Of a DNA stretch of 64,000 bases, positions 1-10,221 are shown in pieces. The notes below the pieces were generated by a model. The model saw only the letters and a list, made by a program, of their open reading frames with translations, searched no databases and was not told where the DNA came from. The position numbers and the translations under genes are program-made. This DNA is from Thelonectria olida. Lineage: Eukaryota; Ascomycota; Sordariomycetes; Hypocreales; Nectriaceae. Each line of letters begins with the position of its first letter. The stretch's first letter is position 1. The stretch lies in NCBI GenBank assembly GCA_020736575.1, contig JAGPYM010000009.1:186001-250000 (forward strand). Reading direction: 5' to 3'.

Positions 1-1022
1 CCTTGTCCGGCTGAGTGGGAGGTGGCTGCAAGCCTTGAGTTGGCGGTTGGACCTTCAAGAGCCGTTGCAATTCCTGAGTGGCACCTTCAAGAGTCTCTAT
101 CGCCGGTGTTCGGCTGGTTTCAGCTCCAGTATCGGTTTGCGTCCACTCATCCTCCATTTGAACCTCGTCAATCCGATGACCTTGGGCGTACGTCCCGCTA
201 GCAGCCCTCCGAGCCTCGATTTTCTTCTGAGAGCCAACCCACTTCTTTAAGGGAGGTAAGAACGGTGCCACCATATAAAACTTGTTGGCGTTAGGTACAG
301 TGTTTCCATCGCTCCCGTGGCCCTTCCTTCGGAACGCGGGGAGCTCCGAAAGCTTATACCATTCGATCTTACTGATTTCTTTGCGGGTCTTGGGTTCGAA
401 CTTTGTGTCCATGGGAATGTCACGGAAAACGTAGAGGCGCATATGTTGCTCCCTCATGGAGATCTCGATGTACTTCGGTTTGCCTTCAGTGGGTACCAGA
501 CCAGCAGACTTGAGATCCAAACCTGTCTCTTCGTAGACCTCTCGGATAGCGCAGTCCAAATCATCCTCATCCTTGTTGATCTTTCCTCGCGGGAAACTCC
601 AGTTGGCGCCCTTCTTCCATCCTTTCACCAAAACAGTCGAATCCATGGCCTCGTTTAGCATAATGGCACCGCGTACAGGAACTCGAGTCTTGTACTCGAG
701 GAACTCTTCGAAAGCTTTGGTGTGGTTCTCAACCGAGAAATTAGCGAGGAGAGGACAATGCTGAAAGATTCGAAGACAGAATGTTCGTAGTGACATGGAC
801 GGAAGCGTGGGGTCGAGCGGACGAATAAAGTCTTCATAGAACCACTGGGCTTCTTCGACTTGGAAGCATATTCGAGCGACGGAGGAGAGGTCCTCTTCAG
901 GAAGATTAATGATGAAGCGGACGCAGAGGTCGTCCAGCCCTGTCATTGTCACGTTAGCGGGGTTCGGCTTTGCGCAAAGGTCTGCCCGTACAATCCTCCA
1001 ACTGCATATGTGTTCCAGACAT
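1..1022 (-). CDS. DCP2: mRNA decapping enzyme subunit Dcp2 (partial, 3' end outside window)
   Basis: Nudix hydrolase that removes the m7G cap from mRNA in the cytoplasm and commits it to 5'-3' decay. Exons are 992-1022 and 1-940, with an intron at 941-991 (donor gtacgg, branch gctaac, acceptor acag). The splice joins a codon giving the conserved MQLEDWLDDLCVRF start of the box A helical domain. The catalytic Nudix box is intact: GKINKDEDD followed by REVYEETG. The residues after it (KYIEISMREQHMRLYVF, RKEISKIEWY) match the rest of the fold and box B. The C-terminal tail is already proline/glutamine-rich and low complexity where it runs off the window. The start is placed at an ATG at 1022 (MSGTHMQLEDW); the ATG at 1007 is the alternative. 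Family assignment is secure; the first exon is inferred. Confidence 0.93.
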
Positions 1023-2256
1023 TATGAATGATTGATCGGGCCCATGCCCTGAGAAATTCTATCGGCGTCCAAAGTTGGGTATTTTCACGACTTGGCAAGG
1101 CAATACTGAGAGTGTCGCTGCGTGAGGGAGCTGGGCATGGTTGGGACACGACAGCTGATATGACGCAAAGTGCAAGTGCAACAAGCGAAAAGACGCGCGA
1201 GGTCGTCGAGGTCGCAAGTCACTTTGCCGAGGAGAGGAGCGGGGTATGGTGCGCGATCGAAGAAGTAGCACACAGACTTCGGCGATGTCAAAAAGTCGAA
1301 ATGCGGCGTGAGAAGGTCAAGTTGACAGAGTGCGAGTGTTGGTGTTGTTGTCAAGTTCAACGATAATATCACAGACCAGCTAGCTACCATCTGCGCCTTC
1401 CCTTGAGCCCAGCCCAACGATTCCGGACCTGAGTGGAGATGGCCGCACTGTGTGACCAGTGAATAACGACCGACCACGTCTGCCGCTAGTCTGAAGGCGG
1501 TAACCAGTTATGCACGTAACAGCAGCAGAAACAGTGTGAAGATCTTGGAAGGGTCCAGGCCCGACCGTCCAGCTCAGCCACTGTGGCGGTGCATCTACAC
1601 ACGAAATGTGGTTGGGATCATGAGACCAGCCTGAGCTCTTCCAAGGTCTGAGACGATGGGCGCGACGCTGAAACAAGCTCTGGGTTCCGGGTTCTCGTGC
1701 CAGGAATGCCAATGATCATCGAGCTTGCAGTAGCGGTCGCTTCTTAGTGGCCTCTCGCAGATAGCTCTTGTGGCGCCGACCGCCACATCAGGCCTTCTGC
1801 TACATATCGCGACTACCGAAGTTCTCGAGGTGAGGCTAGTTTTTTTCAATTCAATGTCTTACGTCATGTCAAGCGGCCTCCCTCACCGCACACATGATGC
1901 TGCCAGGAAACAGGAATTTTAAAACGCAGTGATTGAATGCCCAAACGAATAAAGGAGGCCGCCTTCTTTGTTTTTTGTTTTTATTTTCGTTCCTGACCGT
2001 TCTCCCTTGCCTCAACTTGCTTCGTCCTTTCGGTCTCCGCTGGGTCTAGGTCGTCTTTCTTCTAAAATAAAGCAGTAGCGCTTCCTGAAACCTTCAGTCG
2101 CAAGCGATCCTGTCCAACCAAACCACAGCCTCTCAAACTCTTTGTGAGCGCTTGTCACGACCACGGGTCGCCTTATAAAGAAGACTTGAGACTGCGCGAC
2201 GATTGATTCGGAATTCTTGGCAAGTTATTTTTGAGACTCGGTCATAAGAAACAACC
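1023..2256. other. divergent intergenic region, DCP2 / DUF4112 gene
   Basis: Shared upstream region of two divergently transcribed genes. From about 1900 to 2256 it is pyrimidine-rich with T-tracts (around 1967-1990), as expected for a promoter and 5' leader of the DUF4112 gene. No conserved coding sequence or RNA gene was seen; the short open frames here are unconvincing. Confidence 0.6.
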
Positions 2257-3272
2257 ATGACTTCAGCCATCGCCAAGTTCTGGGCGCAGAAAATCCTGGG
2301 GGAGAGTGTCTCCAACAAGTTTGGAACTGAGGTATGTGAAGAGTCTTACCCAACCGACAGGTCAGCGTTACCATTTCAAGATGCATAAAACTGACATATG
2401 CAGGATCCATATTTTGAATCCGTCCCCGCCACACGCCTCAACGGACAGCCTAGTGGGAAGGTGAAGAGGCGGAAGAAGGCTCTCCCGCCTGGCATCTCCG
2501 AACATGATGCCAAGGTCTTGACCAAGGTCAAGCGCAGAGCGTATCGCCTTGATCTTTCTCTCTTCAACTGCTGTGGCATTCGGTTCGGTTGGAGCAGCGC
2601 CATTGCCTTAGTTCCTGCGTAAATGATCCCTATACTCTTCAAATCAGTGATGAACTAACATGGACTCGTAGTATCGGAGATTGTCTCGATGCCCTCATGG
2701 CTCTTATTGTCGTCAAGACCTGCATGCAGGTTGAGGGCGGACTTCCCATGGCCATCAAGTCCAAGATGATGTTCAATATCGCTTTTGATTTCCTCGTTGG
2801 TCTGGTTCCATTTGTCGGCGATGTCTGCGACGCTCTCTTCCGCGCCAACACTCGCAACGCCGCCCTTCTCGAAGCATACCTTCGAGAGAAAGGGAAGACG
2901 AATCTGCGAAAGAGTGGACAACCTCTGCCAGCTATAGATCCCAGTGATCCAGAAGAGTTTGATCGACTGCAGACCACAGACACCCCTCCCGAGTATACTT
3001 CAGCGGCCCCGGAGCCGGCTATACCCATGTCCGATGTGCCTTCGCGTCACGGCGACAATCGACACGACAATCGGCACGACAATCGGCACGACAATCGGCA
3101 CGAGCGCGCACCAACGGAGCCGGAACCGGCTCGGGTCCGCGAGAGCCGGGGCTGGTTCAGTCGAAGCAAGGCCCGGCCTCGAGACATCGAGACAGGTCAG
3201 GCTAGGTCAGACTCGAGAGCCCATCAGAAGAATAAGATTCAGAAGTCATCGTCTCGAAGGGAACGACGCTAG
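2257..3272 (+). CDS. DUF4112 domain protein
   Basis: Fungal DUF4112 protein of unknown function. Exons are 2257-2331, 2404-2618 and 2672-3272; both introns have standard GT/AG borders (gtatgt...gcag; gtaaat...gtag). The product is 296 aa. The DUF4112 core lies around residues 48-145. It contains a basic segment (KVKRRAYRLDL), a small hydrophobic segment GWSSAIALVPAIGDCLDAL with the family's P-x-I/V-G-D motif, and a second copy of that motif, FLVGLVPFVGDVCDALF. These hydrophobic hairpin-like stretches suggest membrane association. The C-terminal third is polar and disordered, has a tandem HDNR repeat and ends in a strongly basic tail. Domain assignment is confident; the biochemical role is not known to me. 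Confidence 0.85.
3048..3103 (+). repeat. in-frame 12-bp tandem repeat (HDNR)n
   Basis: The unit cacgacaatcgg (with small variants) is repeated about four times, encoding H(G/D)DNR-HDNR-HDNR-HDNR-H in the disordered tail of the DUF4112 protein. Because the unit is 12 bp, copy-number change keeps the frame, so the site is likely polymorphic between strains. Confidence 0.85.
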
Positions 3273-4696
3273 CCGTCGGATATCCGGATTTAGAACTAAG
3301 GTCAAGGATATGTGCAGCTGCACGATGGAGCAATGGAGAATCGTAATGGGTGAACAATCAATCCGGGCGGGCCCTGGATGAGTCAAAGATGGGTTGGGGG
3401 CGTGAGCAGCTGATTTCATGAATGATCCACGGCATTGAGGCACGTCTGGAATGTAATGTCTGTACGAAGTACCGAGCTAGTTTTTTCCTTTGTAGATTAC
3501 CGATCAAGACACGAGTTTAATGGGGTCTGCATTGACTCGATGAAGTAATGAAACAAGTGAGAGAAAGGATCTGATAAGTTTGCTTGGCAAAATGGACATG
3601 GATCGACCCAGTGACGGTCTGGCGGCCTGAAGGCTCAGTTGGCTGAGTTCAAGCCTGTCCAAGCCCCATTCAGGTCGTCTGGGGGAACGCCCCAGGGCCC
3701 CAGTCCCCGAGTGCCTTGACTCTTGGATTCCCTTGAAAAAGGCGAGAATCTCATTTCGCCTATGACCGATCTTGATGGCGGCGCTCGAGCCGTGTTTCCA
3801 CCGTGGTCGGTTGTCTGAAGAACGGGCGTTGGTCGAGCAATGAACACGTCCGAGTTGCTCTTCCGAGACGCCCATCAACCTCCGATGCTCTCTCCGAACT
3901 CCACCACCAACCAAAACCAGCTGTCAAAGATCAGACCGTCCAGTGGTCACCGCCGGCGCATCCCTTGAGTGAACCTTGTCCGATAGTCTCCATCGTGCAT
4001 ATGCACTCCAACGACCCAACTCACGACTCGAATGATTTCTGTTTGCTGATTGATATGCACCTGTGAATGACGTCTTGGCATGACCAAGCCTGATCAAGCA
4101 GGGATGCTGCAGCTACTTCGTCCGGGCATACGAGTAGAATTAACCCGAATCCATTGCGGATATAGAAGGTACCTAGTTACAGACTGAAGCGAGGGTCTTG
4201 CTTGTACCGTGACTGTATCACCGTTCATCCGTCGCAAAACATCCCAATTGAGACAAGGCTTAATGACTTGCACGAGCAAAAAAATGTCTGTGGAACCACT
4301 GAACGCGTCTCGACGCGTCGGTACCTGCTTCTCGCCTGGTGGCTGGTTGCCTGGTGGAAGCTCTTAGTGACGTTTTAGAGACGCTTGGGCCAGGTCCATG
4401 CCCGAAAGACACCGAAAACGTACATGGCCCCCTGGTTCACTCAGGCTTTAGCCACTGTAATTGGCCCACCTGCCCTGTCCACCGAGAACACGCCTCGACG
4501 CGTTCCGCTGCACGTGACAGCGCATCACGGCTTGTACAAAAGCCCATCCATCTCGGTCCATAACGAGATTCAGCAAACCCTCACCACAGCGTCTGCAATC
4601 TTGCAATTCTTTCTTTGTTCAAACACAGATATCCTCATACCCCCTTCTGCCTCTGTGCCCATTTGCACTTTCTTGCAACACATCTCTCACATAACA
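3273..4696. other. intergenic region with the RNR2 promoter
   Basis: This region holds the 3' end of the DUF4112 transcript and the promoter and leader of the ribonucleotide reductase gene. Three ACGCGT boxes lie at 4303-4503 and are listed separately. No gene is supported between 3273 and 4300. Confidence 0.6.
4303..4503 (+). promoter_or_regulatory. cluster of MluI cell-cycle boxes (MCB) upstream of RNR2
   Basis: ACGCGT occurs at 4303-4308, 4313-4318 and 4498-4503, that is 394 to 194 nt before the RNR2 start codon. ACGCGT is the binding site of the fungal MBF (Mbp1/Swi6-type) factor that drives G1/S transcription, and ribonucleotide reductase genes are classic targets. Three further copies lie inside the gene (4891-4896, 5071-5076, 5082-5087). 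Confidence 0.7.
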
Positions 4697-6126
4697 ATGG
4701 CTGCGCAAATCACCCCTTCAAAGCAGGTCAGTGATGTCGTCGGAGCAACCCGGCATGAGATCGCGGGTTTTCGTCACCGCCTTCTCCAACCCACACAATC
4801 ATGCCATTGAGTACTAACAATTTTTTGAATAGGCTGCTTCTGCCATTGAGAACTTCAAGATGGAATCCCCCATGAAGAAACTCAACTTCGACGCGTCAAA
4901 CAAGGAGAACCAGGCCCTCCCCGAGCCCACCATCACCGACAACAAGGTCCTCGAGACTAAGAAGGAGGATGAGAAGGCCGTTGCGAAGAAGGACGAGATC
5001 GATGAGCCCATCCTCCAAGAGAACCCTCACCGCTTCGTCCTCTTTCCCATCAAGTACCACGAGGTATGTGACGCGTCTTTAACGCGTAAAGTGGTTCCCC
5101 CACCTTGATCATCCCTGCTAACATGTATCTCAGATCTGGCAGATGTACAAGAAGCACGAGGCTTCTTTCTGGACTGCGGAGGAGATTGATCTGTCCAAGG
5201 ATCTCCACGATTGGAACAACCGCCTGACTGCCGACGAGCAGTTCTTCGTCTCTCACATTCTTGCTTTCTTCGCCGCCTCTGATGGCATTGTCAACGAGAA
5301 CCTCGTTGAGCGATTCAGCGCTGAGGTTCAGATTCCCGAGGCTCGCTGCTTCTACGGATTCCAGATCATGATGGAGAACATCCACTCCGAGACCTACTCT
5401 CTGCTCATCGACACTTACATCAAGGAGCCTTCCCAGCGCACCTATCTCTTCAACGCCATTGAGACCAGTAAGTCCCATACACGATCGGATGTTTCATGCA
5501 TGTAAGCTAACCTAGTTGCAGTTCCCTGCATTCGAAGAAAGGCTGAGTGGGCCCTGAAGTGGATCTCTGACAAGGAGTCCTCCTTTGCCCAGCGTCTCGT
5601 TGCTTTTGCTGCCGTCGAGGGTATCTTCTTCAGCGGTGCCTTTGCCTCCATCTTCTGGCTCAAGAAGCGTGGTCTCATGCCTGGTCTGACCTTCTCCAAC
5701 GAGCTTATCTCTCGTGACGAGGGTCTTCACACCGACTTTGCCTGCCTTCTCCACTCCCACCTCAAGGGTCGTGCCAACAAGCAGGTCATCGAGGACATCA
5801 TCACCGATGCCGTCACCATTGAGAAGGAGTTCCTTACCGAGGCCCTGCCTTGTGCTCTCCTCGGCATGAACTCCGACCTCATGAAGCAGTACATCGAGTT
5901 CGTTGCCGATCGCCTTCTTGTCGCCCTTGGCAACGAGAAGGTGTACAAGTCTACCAACCCCTTCGATTTCATGGAGAACATCTCCCTCGGTGGCAAGACC
6001 AACTTCTTCGAGAAGCGTGTCGGTGACTACCAGAAGGCCGGTGTCATGCTCAGCACTAAGAAGCCCGAGGACGACGAGCCCAAGGGCGAGAACGGTGGTG
6101 ACTTCACCTTCGATGATGACTTCTAA
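4697..6126 (+). CDS. RNR2: ribonucleoside-diphosphate reductase small subunit (R2)
   Basis: Class I ribonucleotide reductase R2 subunit. It holds the di-iron centre and tyrosyl radical used by the large subunit to make deoxyribonucleotides. Exons are 4697-4726, 4833-5063, 5134-5467 and 5522-6126; the product is 399 aa. The introns have clean signals (tactaac branch at 4811; gtatgt, gtaagt donors). Metal ligand motifs are present: the Asp of [12 protein letters not shown], Glu and His of MENIHSETY with the radical tyrosine in the same motif, Glu of [10 protein letters not shown], and Glu/His of RDEGLHTDF. The C-terminal FTFDDDF is the tail that docks on the large subunit. The N-terminal extension ([16 protein letters not shown]) is typical of fungal R2 proteins. 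The first exon encodes only ten residues. Likely S-phase regulated through the MCB boxes upstream. Confidence 0.97.
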
Positions 6127-6654
6127 ACGGGTCGCCGTTTTCAACCCATGCACACACGACACAGCATGAGCATAATGCACAAAAAACATATACCCTTTTT
6201 CCTTTTTGTACATGTACATGCAGAAAGCCTCGGGGCAACGATTGGCCAAGGCCCGACAAGAGGATTGTCGGAGTCACGTAAGAAACTGGATTTCACCAAG
6301 GCGTTTATGGATTTGCTTCTTGGTTGGCACGGAGGATACAGAGCATTGACGTTTTTTTATAATAACTGCGACGGATTGACGATTTTACTGTAGAACTCTG
6401 AAAGAGGTTATGCGAGAATTGATATTGATTGAATCACCTTGTCTGAATCTCCAGTGTCTTCCCCCTTGAAGTGTGAGACATTGTCTGATGCGAGATTCGT
6501 TCTATGCTTTTCCCTGATGTTGGACTTAGACTCCTTGTTCCTAAGAATCATCAACCCAGCCTTGATAGTCATGGTATTTCCGTCCAACGATCTGACCTCC
6601 CCTCCTTCTTCTGTGTTATCTTGACCTCGGTATACGCAATACCTCATTATCGCT
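6127..6654. other. convergent 3' intergenic region, RNR2 / SRP21
   Basis: The gap between two converging stop codons holds the 3' untranslated regions of both genes. T-rich tracts near 6200 and 6350 are consistent with poly(A) signals. Nothing else was recognised. Confidence 0.6.
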
Positions 6655-7136
6655 CTATTTCTTTCCCTTCTTCTTCTTCTTACCCCCTCCTCCTTGAGTC
6701 GGAGCCTGCTGCGCTTGCGCCGTCGTCGTCGCGGGCTTCTGATCCACCTCGGCGGGCGCATCGGGCATGGCCTCCTCGGCAGGCGGCTCAGGCACAGCGG
6801 CCATGCTGCGGCCCAGACGGCCGAGCGAGGCGCCAATCAGACGGGAAACCTCGGCGGCTTTGGTGGTGCGGTACTTGAGCGTGATGCCGGACACCGTATC
6901 GTAGGTTTTGAGGACGAGGGTGGCGCGGGGCGTGAAGGACGTGTCGGCGGCGGCGGTGGAGGAGGAGGGGGTAGGTTTGAGGGAGTAGCGGGTTGTGATG
7001 TTTGTCTGCATGGCATGTGTTAGCAGGGAGAATGTCATGGTGTTGCGCGGAGGCGGTGACGTACGGTAGCTGGTCTGGCATCCAGCAGAGCCACAGACTG
7101 GTCGAGCCATTCCTGGCTGGTCTTGAAGTACGGCAT
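6655..7136 (-). CDS. SRP21: signal recognition particle subunit SRP9/SRP21
   Basis: Small subunit of the signal recognition particle, which binds the Alu part of SRP RNA with SRP14 and supports elongation arrest during co-translational targeting. Exons are 7065-7136 and 6655-7005. The intron 7006-7064 has donor gtacgt, branch gctaac and acceptor gcag. The product is 140 aa. The SRP9 fold is visible as FKTSQEWLDQSVALL (first helix), TRYSLKP, ATLVLKTYD and GITLKYRTTKAAEVSRL. A fungal C-terminal extension follows and ends in a poly-lysine/glycine tail (GGGGKKKKKGKK), as is usual for SRP21-type proteins. Assignment rests on the helix and the two beta-strand signatures. Confidence 0.85.
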
Positions 7137-7737
7137 TATCGCAGGCGATATCGATCCAGCTTATGGGTTGTGTAGCAGTATTGAATTCTAGGCGGGGAAT
7201 TCGGTAGAGAGATGTGCCCGGGGAGGGGCGCGAGAAGCTCGTTTTGTCGGCGATTGCGCAAAGTGGTTGTCGTGAGGCTGGATTGATGTGGGATCTGGCT
7301 GTGGTGGGGCTGAGGAGAAGGAGGGGAGAGTGTCCACCAAACCACCAAAAAAAAATGGGTTGAAGGTGCTCCCTTCTCTTCATTTGCAATCACTTCTATA
7401 CAACCTTGGTACATAAGATATCTATATATGAATAATTACAACGATTCACATAGTATTTTTTAATTTGGCTCTATATATGCCTAATCATTTTCTATCCAAT
7501 TTCCCGGATGGGTCAATGGGGCACCATTGAGCTTTGAAGTTTGGAGAAAGCACTTGTTCTCTCGACGTCAATTCCCTGCCAGAACAATCCACTAACAGCA
7601 GTCTCCCGCGTCTAAGGGTATCTATATTTTGGTTCCTCACTCTCACTGGTATATTCGTACAAGACCAATGTTCTTAAATCACATCAGTCCAAACTCCTCA
7701 AAATCCTCATCGAACGTTCCATCTCTCATGAGATGCC
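7137..7737. other. intergenic region between SWD2 3' end and SRP21 start
   Basis: Promoter side of SRP21 (minus strand) and 3' side of SWD2. AT-rich stretches at about 7410-7500 and an A9 run near 7350. No gene or RNA feature supported. Confidence 0.55.
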
Positions 7738-8962
7738 TCATGCATGAGGATCTGGCAACCAGAATAGCAGTTCCTGGTCACCCGAGGCAAAGAAATTATA
7801 TCGCGGATTGAAAGCCAAAACGGCTGCCTCTCTCTTATCGGGCAGTGTCCATGTCGGCTCCAATACCTTATTCTCCCCTGGCGTTGTCAGCGTGTCCCAC
7901 ACCAAGACATCCTTCTTGGATCCGCTGAGAACGTAACGTCCATCAGGTGCAAAGCAGCAATCGCCGCTGCTCTCGAGGCTGGACGATCCAGGTGCGCCCT
8001 TGCCAAGACCTGGGGCTTCGCCAGCCGCTGCGCGTCGCGTTCCGCCCGATGGCTTGCGAAGGTAGGCCTTCAAATTGCCCTCAAAGGCGTCGAGAAGAAA
8101 GTGGCCGTTGCCTCGAGTACCGACGAGGAGGGATTTTCCGTCATTGGAGAACTCAAGTTTCGTCCAGCCCTTGACCAAGCACTGGGAGTCTACCCGTCTG
8201 CACTGCTCTATAATGTCAACCGTGGCGAACGGGGCCTTGTCATAGTTTCGCGCATCGTAGAGGAGGACGGTGCCGGCGCTGGGGCACGCGATAGCGAAGA
8301 CGGTGCCGGAAGGATCGTATGCGGCGAGATAAGGAGAGTGCAGGAGTATTTGGCCTTGGCAATTCTTAGTATTGGTGTCCCAAAGCCGGACCGTGTTGTC
8401 GAGTGAACACGATATGAAGTTGTCATTGCCAGGGTGGACGGCCAGGCAAGTGACGCTGGCCTCATGGCCTTCAAAGTAGCGGATGAAGGAGTTGTCATGG
8501 GTAGCAAGGTAACGGATTGCATCTGAGAAGAGAACAAGTTAGCTTGGGAGAGATCCAACCGCGTCAGCCAAGGGGAAGCTTACCATTCTGCCTGGTACTA
8601 GCATAGATGATACTGGAGCTGGTGTGTGTGAATTTGGCGAGTTTGACGCCGTACTTTTTGCTCAGCAAAGTCTTATCGTAGCGCCCTTCCTTGACGTTAT
8701 AAATCTGGACCGTCTCGTCGCTACACGACGTCATGAGAAGTTGACCCTCATCATCATAGTCAAGTGAGAGGATATGCGGTTGTGGTCGGCCGTCTTTGAT
8801 GTCGTCGCGACGAAAGAGCTTTGTTGGCCGGAAGGTGGAGATGACATCGGAGAGGTTTGAGAGGGATGCGGTGGCACCGAGAGTGCGCTGTATGTTGAGA
8901 GAGGAGCCGTTGGATGCTGGGGTATGCTCAGGGCGATCAATGTCCATGGGAGTTGAAGCCAT
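7738..8962 (-). CDS. SWD2: WD40 protein Swd2 (COMPASS / cleavage-polyadenylation factor subunit)
   Basis: WD40 propeller protein shared by the Set1 histone H3K4 methyltransferase complex and, in yeast, the cleavage and polyadenylation factor. Exons are 8584-8962 and 7738-8522; the intron 8523-8583 has gtaagc, branch gctaac and ctcag. The product is 387 aa. The N-terminus after a short variable leader reads FRPTKLFRRDDIKDGRPQ, then blades follow: SLDYDDEGQLLMTSCSDETV, GHEASVTCLAVHPGNDNFIS with SLDNTVRLWD, SPYLAAYDPSGTVFAIAC, and the last blades CCFAPDGRYVLSGSKKDVLV and AVLAFNPRYNFFASGDQELL. The order and spacing match Swd2/WDR82. The loop rich in Arg/Gly/Ala around 8000-8060 is a fungal insertion. 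Confidence 0.9.
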
Positions 8963-10221
8963 GATGGGAGGGCGGGGAGAGACGATGCTGAAGGGAGTCG
9001 GGCAAAGTTAGGCAAGACGAAGCGGGCGAGCTCCGCGGCCCGATGGTTAACAGAGCGCAAAGCTGGGAATGGCGATGCTGGATAACGAAATGCTGGGTAA
9101 GACGGTCAGCTGGTAGTGAGGCGCTTTGCCGAGATGGAATGTATGTTGATGGTTGGGGTGGATCGAGGCGAGCTCTCAGGTGTCCCGCGAAGCTTCAGGT
9201 CAAGGCGCCATGAATGGAACGAGTGGGGCCGGATTCAACCTTGGCCGTGCACAAAAAGTCTAAGCTGTAGCGGCATAGCACGGAACATATTATCTACCAT
9301 TCTATTATGGATAGGTATGTAACTATACTATCTTATATTTACACCAGTTTCATAATTACTCACCTTCTCCTTCTTCTAAAATACTACACTTGTCCCTCTC
9401 ACTACCTCATACCACTTCAAGATATATAACGCTCGTTTAGCTGCATAATACTTACTACTCGCAGAACCAAAGCACAAGCGGGTAAGCCACTGGAATGCTC
9501 GCCAGACTCACAGTAACAACCCTATACCTAATTATTAAACAGTGCTATGTAAGACGCCCTAATTACTATTATAAATAAAACAAAACAAATAAGGCCTCGT
9601 CCTGGAGCACCAAGTCTGGTAAGCTTGTGCCCAACTTGGTTAGGACTTTTATTCTTATGGTAACAACCTATTGCCTCGTACATCAAATACCACTACGCAT
9701 GAAGCCCCAACCACCCCCATAACTAACTCGCGAAACGACGATTTCAATAACAACCAATTGAAGAATATCCAAACATTCTTCCAAGCCAGGCCCAGCGGAC
9801 AAGAAAAAAGGCATAGATAAGCCAAGGCCATCCCAACAACTCACCCATGGCAATCCCCACCAACCTACCTAAAGATACAGTCGCACCCGGCTCGAGCTGG
9901 GCATGGATGACAATACCCTCAGGGTGAGGTTTTTGGTGAGACGTACCTAGGTACTTAGCAGTTAAACTCAAATTTTACCATGATTCATTCTGAACAAACC
10001 ACCAAGTAGGTAGGTAGGTAGGTAGGTATCTGGGTCCCTTGGAAACCCGGTCCCCGCTCGTGTACCTCTGTATATATACTAGGTACCCATGCCCCCGCCT
10101 ACTTCCCCAAGTTCTCAACACCATTATTGCATTACAAAACTAGACACTCGTCATTGACATCCAATTGGTCCATTCTAACCTCGAGTGAACCCCATTTACT
10201 TGTCAAAATAAGCACATCAAC
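8963..10221. other. intergenic region with AT-rich island
   Basis: Upstream side of SWD2 followed by a visibly AT-rich block at about 9280-9760, rich in TAC/TAT triplets and unlike the GC-rich surroundings. A (GTAG)n microsatellite lies at 10006-10028 and a TACCTAGGTA palindrome at 9944-9953. No open frame of note. This may be a decayed repeat, but no terminal repeats or transposase remnant were seen. Confidence 0.5.
10006..10028 (+). repeat. (GTAG)n microsatellite
   Basis: Nearly six tandem copies of the tetranucleotide GTAG, upstream of the BBP relic. Similar GTAG/CTAC strings recur as shorter pieces in other gaps of the window. Confidence 0.85.

Noticed and set aside
5512..6249. 245-codon minus-strand open frame
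   Set aside because: Antisense of RNR2 exon 4; product is Leu/Val/Glu-rich without family motifs, a usual shadow of a codon-biased gene.
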